From NCBI GenBank assembly GCA_945876515.1, contig CAMCPF010000100.1, forward strand, positions 1 to 8,928: a DNA stretch of 8,928 bases, in the 5' to 3' direction. The notes below the pieces were generated by a model. The model worked only from the letters and a program-made list of their open reading frames with translations, was not told where the DNA came from and made no database searches. The position numbers and the translations under genes were made by a program. The stretch comes from Candidatus Kuenenia stuttgartensis (GTDB lineage: Bacteria > Planctomycetota > Planctomycetia > Pirellulales > UBA1268). Positions 6,378 through 8,928 of the stretch are shown here, piece by piece (positions within the stretch are counted from its first letter, which is position 1; each line of letters opens with the position of its first letter).

Positions 6378-7835
6378 ATGCCTGAGCCGCACGTCGAAAA
6401 CGCCCGCCGCGTCACCCGCCGCCGGCTGTTCGGCTCGGCCGGACTGGGCATCGGCTCGGTCGCGCTGGCGTCGCTCTTGCACCGCGACACGCAGGCGGCG
6501 ACGGCCTCGCGCGGCATGCCGGGGCTGCCCGGCCTGCCGCACCACGCGGCCAAGGCCAAGCGGGTCGTGATGCTCTGGCAGGGAGGCGGGCCCTCGCACG
6601 TCGATCTCTTCGATCCCAAGCCGGCCCTGATCGAGCGCGGCGGCCAGGACATCCCGGCGAGCGTCCGCGGCCAGACGCGGCTCTCGACGATGTCGAGCGG
6701 CTACGCGAAGTGGCCGGTCGTCTCACCGATCAAGCCGTTTCAGAGGTATGGCCAGTGCGGGATCGAGATGAGCACGATGCTGCCCCGGCTCGGCAGCCTG
6801 GCCGACGACCTCTGCCTGGTCCGCAGCATGCACACCGAGGCGGTGAACCACGCTCCGGGCGTGACCTTCTTCCTCACGGGCGCCCAGGTGCCAGGCCGGC
6901 CGAGCATGGGGGCCTGGATGAGCTACGGCCTGGGCTGTGAGACCGACGACCTTCCGGCCTTCGTGGTCATGACATCCTCCGACAAGGGCAAGACCTGCGG
7001 GCAGCTCTTCTTCGACTACTACTGGGGGAGCGGCTTTCTGCCGAGCCGGTTCCAGGGGGTGAAGTTCAGGAACACCGGCGACCCCGTTCCCTACCTTGCC
7101 AATCCGCCGGGCGTCAGCCGCGCGGCCCGCCGCGCGTTGCTCGACGACCTGGCGGCCATGAACGCGGCCCATCTTGCCGACTACGGCGACCCCGAGATCG
7201 ACACCCGGATCGCCCAGTACGAGATGGCCTACCGGATGCAGGCCAGCGTGCCCGAGCTCGTGGACTTCTCCGACGAGCCGCGGCACGTAGTCGACCGCTA
7301 TGGCCCCGACGTCATGACCAAGGGCAGCTTCGCCTCCAACTGCCTGGTGGCCCGTCGGCTGCTGGAGCGGGGCACACGGTTTGTGCAGCTGATGCACGCC
7401 GGCTGGGACCAGCACAACAACCTGTTTTCGAAGCTCGAAGAGATGTGCCGCGACACGGACGCCCCCAGCGCCGCTCTGATCGCGGACCTCAAGGAGCGAG
7501 GCCTGCTCGACGACACGCTCGTGATCTGGGGAGGCGAGTTCGGCCGCACGCCCTTTGGCCAGGGTGATCCCAAGAGCCCCAAGGGCCGCGACCACTTCGG
7601 GCGGGCGTTTTCCTGGCTGCTGGCGGGGGGTGGTGCCAAGCCCGGGCATGTCCATGGCTCCACCGACGACTATGCCTGGAACATCACGGCCGACCCCGTG
7701 CACGTCCATGACATGCAGGCCACGATCATGCACCTCGTGGGCATCGACCACACCCGGCTCACCTTCCGCTACCAGGGCCGCCAGTTCCGGCTCACCGACG
7801 TGCACGGTCACGTGGTGCGCGGCGTCATCGGCTGA
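6378..7835 (+). CDS. Tat-exported DUF1501 protein, alkaline-phosphatase/sulfatase-like fold
   Basis: This is a 485-residue DUF1501 protein of normal length. The N-terminus has a twin-arginine signal, TRRRLFG (13-19), followed by a hydrophobic stretch (about 20-34), so it should be exported folded, perhaps with bound metal. Family motifs appear in order: GGGPSHVDLFDPKP (69-82), HTEAVNHAPG (152-161), GWDQHNN (342-348), WGGEFGRTP (384-392), GRDHFGRAFSWLLAGGG (403-419) and a C-terminal part rich in His and Asp (HVHDMQATIMHLVGIDH, 442-458). These His and Asp residues are candidate metal ligands in the alkaline phosphatase superfamily fold to which DUF1501 belongs. The substrate is unknown. It sits on the same strand 204 bp after the DUF1549/DUF1553 gene, its usual genomic partner, with the palindromic element between them. 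Its last 11 bp overlap the convergent membrane-protein gene. Confidence 0.93.
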   Translation: MPEPHVENARRVTRRRLFGSAGLGIGSVALASLLHRDTQAATASRGMPGLPGLPHHAAKAKRVVMLWQGGGPSHVDLFDPKPALIERGGQDIPASVRGQTRLSTMSSGYAKWPVVSPIKPFQRYGQCGIEMSTMLPRLGSLADDLCLVRSMHTEAVNHAPGVTFFLTGAQVPGRPSMGAWMSYGLGCETDDLPAFVVMTSSDKGKTCGQLFFDYYWGSGFLPSRFQGVKFRNTGDPVPYLANPPGVSRAARRALLDDLAAMNAAHLADYGDPEIDTRIAQYEMAYRMQASVPELVDFSDEPRHVVDRYGPDVMTKGSFASNCLVARRLLERGTRFVQLMHAGWDQHNNLFSKLEEMCRDTDAPSAALIADLKERGLLDDTLVIWGGEFGRTPFGQGDPKSPKGRDHFGRAFSWLLAGGGAKPGHVHGSTDDYAWNITADPVHVHDMQATIMHLVGIDHTRLTFRYQGRQFRLTDVHGHVVRGVIG

Positions 7836-7837
7836 CG
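7823..7837. other. Small hairpin spanning both convergent stop codons
   Basis: CGTCA (7823-7827), a 5-nt loop and TGACG (7833-7837) form a perfect stem. TCA at 7825-7827 is the minus-strand stop of the membrane-protein gene, and TGA at 7833-7835 is the plus-strand stop of the DUF1501 gene. There is no T-tract on either side and the stem is only 5 bp, so it is not called a terminator. Confidence 0.3.
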
Positions 7838-8271
7838 GCGGCGAGCATCCAGGCGGCCAGGATCGCGCGGGCCGTCCAGAGGATGGTGCGCGGCCAGTTG
7901 CTTCGCACGAGCGCGGCGACGACACCGGGGGCGTGGCCCTCGCGGGCCAGCCGGGCGTGGAGCGGCATCTGCACCGCGAGCGTCGAAAGCCAGACGAGCG
8001 CCACCAGCGCCAGGCCGGCCACGGCCGGCCCGCGGCCGATGCCCCCGGGCGGCGAGACGGCGATCCAGGCCGCAGCGACAGCCTCGACGAGCATCGGCGG
8101 GAGCACGACCAGCGACGTCCGAGCCTGATTCGCGCGGGCGTAGTCGGCGGCGGCCGGCCCCGTCACCGCGGCGAACAGCGGGTAGTGCACCACCTGGACG
8201 AACCAGATGATGCCCGCCATCATGCCGGAGGCGACCGCCTGGGCGACGAGCACGATCTCGAGCGTGGTCAC
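7825..8271 (-). CDS. Conserved four-helix integral membrane protein of unknown function
   Basis: This 148-residue, very hydrophobic protein has four likely transmembrane segments near residues 5-25, 52-73, 82-103 and 128-146. Polar and aromatic residues in or next to the helices include WFVQVVHYPLF (23-33), PPMLVEA (58-64), QMPLHARLA (101-109) and RSNWPRTILWTARA (123-136). This pattern fits a widespread small hypothetical membrane protein family, somewhat like DUF1772 proteins, but I cannot name it firmly. The start is GTG at 8271, with GGAG 8 nt upstream; the next Met (residue 17) would remove most of the first helix. It begins 22 bp after the rhodanese stop on the same strand, so the two are probably an operon. 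Its 3' end overlaps the convergent DUF1501 gene by 11 bp. Confidence 0.8.
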   Translation of the reverse strand: MTTLEIVLVAQAVASGMMAGIIWFVQVVHYPLFAAVTGPAAADYARANQARTSLVVLPPMLVEAVAAAWIAVSPPGGIGRGPAVAGLALVALVWLSTLAVQMPLHARLAREGHAPGVVAALVRSNWPRTILWTARAILAAWMLAAVSR

Positions 8272-8293
8272 GGCCTTGGCTCCGATGGCGGCT

Positions 8294-8626
8294 TCAATAC
8301 CGGGGTGTCGCCGGATCGATTTCCAGCGACCAGGCTTCGATGCCCCCCCTCATGCTCTGGGCGGCCATGAAGCCTCGCGCCCGCAGGAACCGAGCGACCC
8401 GGAGGCTGCGGACGCCGTGGTGGCAGTGGACCACGATCCGATCGCCGCGTCGTGGCTCGAGCTCGGCGAGCCGTTCGGGGATCGTCTGCATCGGGATCAG
8501 CACGGCCCCCTCGATCCGGGTGATCGCATGCTCATCGGGTTCGCGGCAGTCGAGGAGCAGGAAGGGCTCCCCGCCGCTGCGGAGGGCATGCACGGCCTGA
8601 ACGTCGATCTCTTCGTCGAGGGTCAT
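8294..8626 (-). CDS. Single-domain rhodanese-like sulfurtransferase
   Basis: This 110-residue protein is one complete rhodanese domain. The N-terminal motif is FLLLDCREPDEHAITRIEGA (22-41), and the active-site loop CHHGVRS (68-74) holds catalytic C68 and R73. The conserved end GGIEAWSLEID (94-104) is followed by PATPRY. The six-residue loop beginning at Cys is the sulfur-transferring type, distinct from the longer loops of Cdc25-like phosphatases. With no signal peptide it should act in the cytoplasm, carrying persulfide sulfur between a donor and an acceptor that the sequence does not reveal. The start is the ATG at 8626, with GGTGAG just upstream as a probable ribosome-binding site. It is the first gene of a minus-strand pair with the four-helix membrane protein and is divergent from a DoxX-family gene. 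Confidence 0.92.
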   Translation of the reverse strand: MTLDEEIDVQAVHALRSGGEPFLLLDCREPDEHAITRIEGAVLIPMQTIPERLAELEPRRGDRIVVHCHHGVRSLRVARFLRARGFMAAQSMRGGIEAWSLEIDPATPRY

Positions 8627-8711
8627 GGCTCACCGGTTCGCATCGGGCCTGGGGCAGCGGCGATCCCGCCGTACCGGAGGGGAACAGACCTTGTCAGCCG
8701 TGCCCGGCGAC

Positions 8712-8741
8712 ATGGTAGCCTTTGTCGAGTCGTTCGGCCGA
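8712..8741 (-). promoter_or_regulatory. Possible promoter of the rhodanese/membrane-protein operon
   Basis: Read on the minus strand, TCGGCC (8741-8736) is followed after exactly 18 bp by TACCAT (8717-8712), preceded by GGC. The hexamers and spacing match the candidate before the PSCyt1 gene (TTGGCC, 18 bp, TACCAT). The predicted transcript would start about 80 bp before the rhodanese ATG. The divergent DoxX gene must use a promoter in the same 159-bp gap (8627-8785); TTGTCA at 8691-8696 is a possible -35 for it, but no good -10 follows. The -35 here is weak, so this is tentative. Confidence 0.3.
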
Positions 8742-8774
8742 GCCGCCCCCGCGCCGGCCGGTTCGCCTTTTCAC

Positions 8775-8778
8775 GGAG
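8775..8778 (+). promoter_or_regulatory. Ribosome-binding site of the DoxX-family gene
   Basis: GGAG lies 7 nt before the ATG at 8786. It supports this start over frames that cross the site without a ribosome-binding sequence. Confidence 0.6.
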
Positions 8779-8785
8779 TCACGCG

Positions 8786-8928
8786 ATGCACGTTATCCAG
8801 GGCTTCCTCTCGCTCCTCGCTCGGCTGATGATCACGGCGATCTTCCTCTCGAGCGCGGTGATGAACAAGATTCCCCAGTTCAACGCCGTGGCGGAGATGA
8901 TGGCGGGCAAGGGGGTTCCGCAGCCGAA
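8786..8928 (+). CDS. DoxX-family membrane protein (N-terminal part)
   Basis: The first 47 codons are visible and the gene runs off the window. The peptide begins MHVIQGFLSLLARLMITAIF, continues LSSAVMNKIPQFNAVAEMMA (21-40) and ends GKGVPQP. A first transmembrane helix (about 5-25), a short Asn/Lys turn with Phe, and a KGVP-type motif are typical of the DoxX family, small four-helix membrane proteins of about 130-150 residues. Some relatives are subunits of thiosulfate:quinone oxidoreductase; most have no proven role, so no enzymatic function is assigned. GGAG 7 nt upstream supports the start. It diverges from the rhodanese gene across a 159-bp intergenic region, and a sulfur or redox link between them is possible but inferred from position only. 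Confidence 0.82.
   Translation, partial: MHVIQGFLSLLARLMITAIFLSSAVMNKIPQFNAVAEMMAGKGVPQP

Noticed and set aside
6170..6385. A 71-codon plus-strand frame overlapping the DUF1553 stop and covering the palindrome
   Set aside because: Its sequence is dictated by the repeat element, it has no domain character, and it ends inside the DUF1501 start. It would probably be a spurious call wherever the element occurs.
1914..6599. A stop-free minus-strand frame of 1561 codons
   Set aside because: It runs antisense through the kinase, the DUF1549/1553 gene, two intergenic gaps and the palindromic element. All three overlapped genes have clear domains on the plus strand, and its translation is Arg/Gly/Pro-rich with no recognisable motif. 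It is an artefact of high GC.
6723..7925. Minus-strand frame of 400 codons opposite the DUF1501 gene
   Set aside because: The plus strand carries the whole DUF1501 motif series. The antisense product is Val/Gly/His-rich with no domain and would also overlap the end of the membrane-protein gene.
7555..8370. Plus-strand frame of 271 codons across the convergent gene ends
   Set aside because: It overlaps three better supported genes, has no ribosome-binding site and translates to low-complexity sequence.
8625..8828. Plus-strand frame of 67 codons in the rhodanese-DoxX gap
   Set aside because: It covers the divergent promoter region and overlaps the DoxX start in another frame, with no recognisable protein features.

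Overview
The window is GC-rich bacterial DNA that almost certainly comes from a planctomycete, probably in or near the Pirellulales. The strongest evidence is a secreted protein joining a planctomycete-type cytochrome domain (PSCyt1) to the DUF1549 and DUF1553 domains, followed by a Tat-exported DUF1501 protein. This gene pair is greatly expanded in that phylum. The Ser/Thr kinase with a large outer-face region and the long spurious antisense ORFs fit the same high-GC background. No tRNA, rRNA, CRISPR array, transposase or phage gene was seen.

Layout: (1) 2-793, the C-terminal part of a multi-pass membrane protein resembling GT-C type glycosyltransferases. (2) 936-1571, a NarL/LuxR-type response regulator, followed after 33 bp by (3) 1605-3665, a membrane-anchored PknB-like Ser/Thr kinase whose outer half looks like an Ig-like domain plus a discoidin/carbohydrate-binding-like beta sandwich. 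No histidine kinase is present. (4) 3828-6173, the PSCyt1-DUF1549-DUF1553 protein with two CxxCH haem-binding motifs, preceded by a plausible extended -10 promoter. (5) 6197-6327, a 131-bp palindromic element with perfect 18-bp inverted-repeat ends and nested internal hairpins. (6) 6378-7835, the DUF1501 protein with a Tat signal and a strong Shine-Dalgarno site. (7) On the minus strand, 8626-8294 (single-domain rhodanese) and 8271-7825 (four-helix membrane protein) form a two-gene unit that meets the DUF1501 gene tail to tail with an 11-bp overlap. (8) 8786 to the window end, the first 47 codons of a DoxX-family membrane protein, divergent from the rhodanese gene.

How the genes may work together (inference): the PSCyt/DUF1549/DUF1553 and DUF1501 proteins are both exported and probably act together in the periplasm, perhaps on polysaccharide or sulfated material. 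The upstream regulator and sensor kinase could form a signalling pair controlling a nearby set of genes. The rhodanese and DoxX genes share a divergent promoter region and suggest a small sulfur or redox module. Every intergenic gap is shorter than 300 bp. The least ordinary feature is the structured repeat between the DUF1549/1553 and DUF1501 genes.
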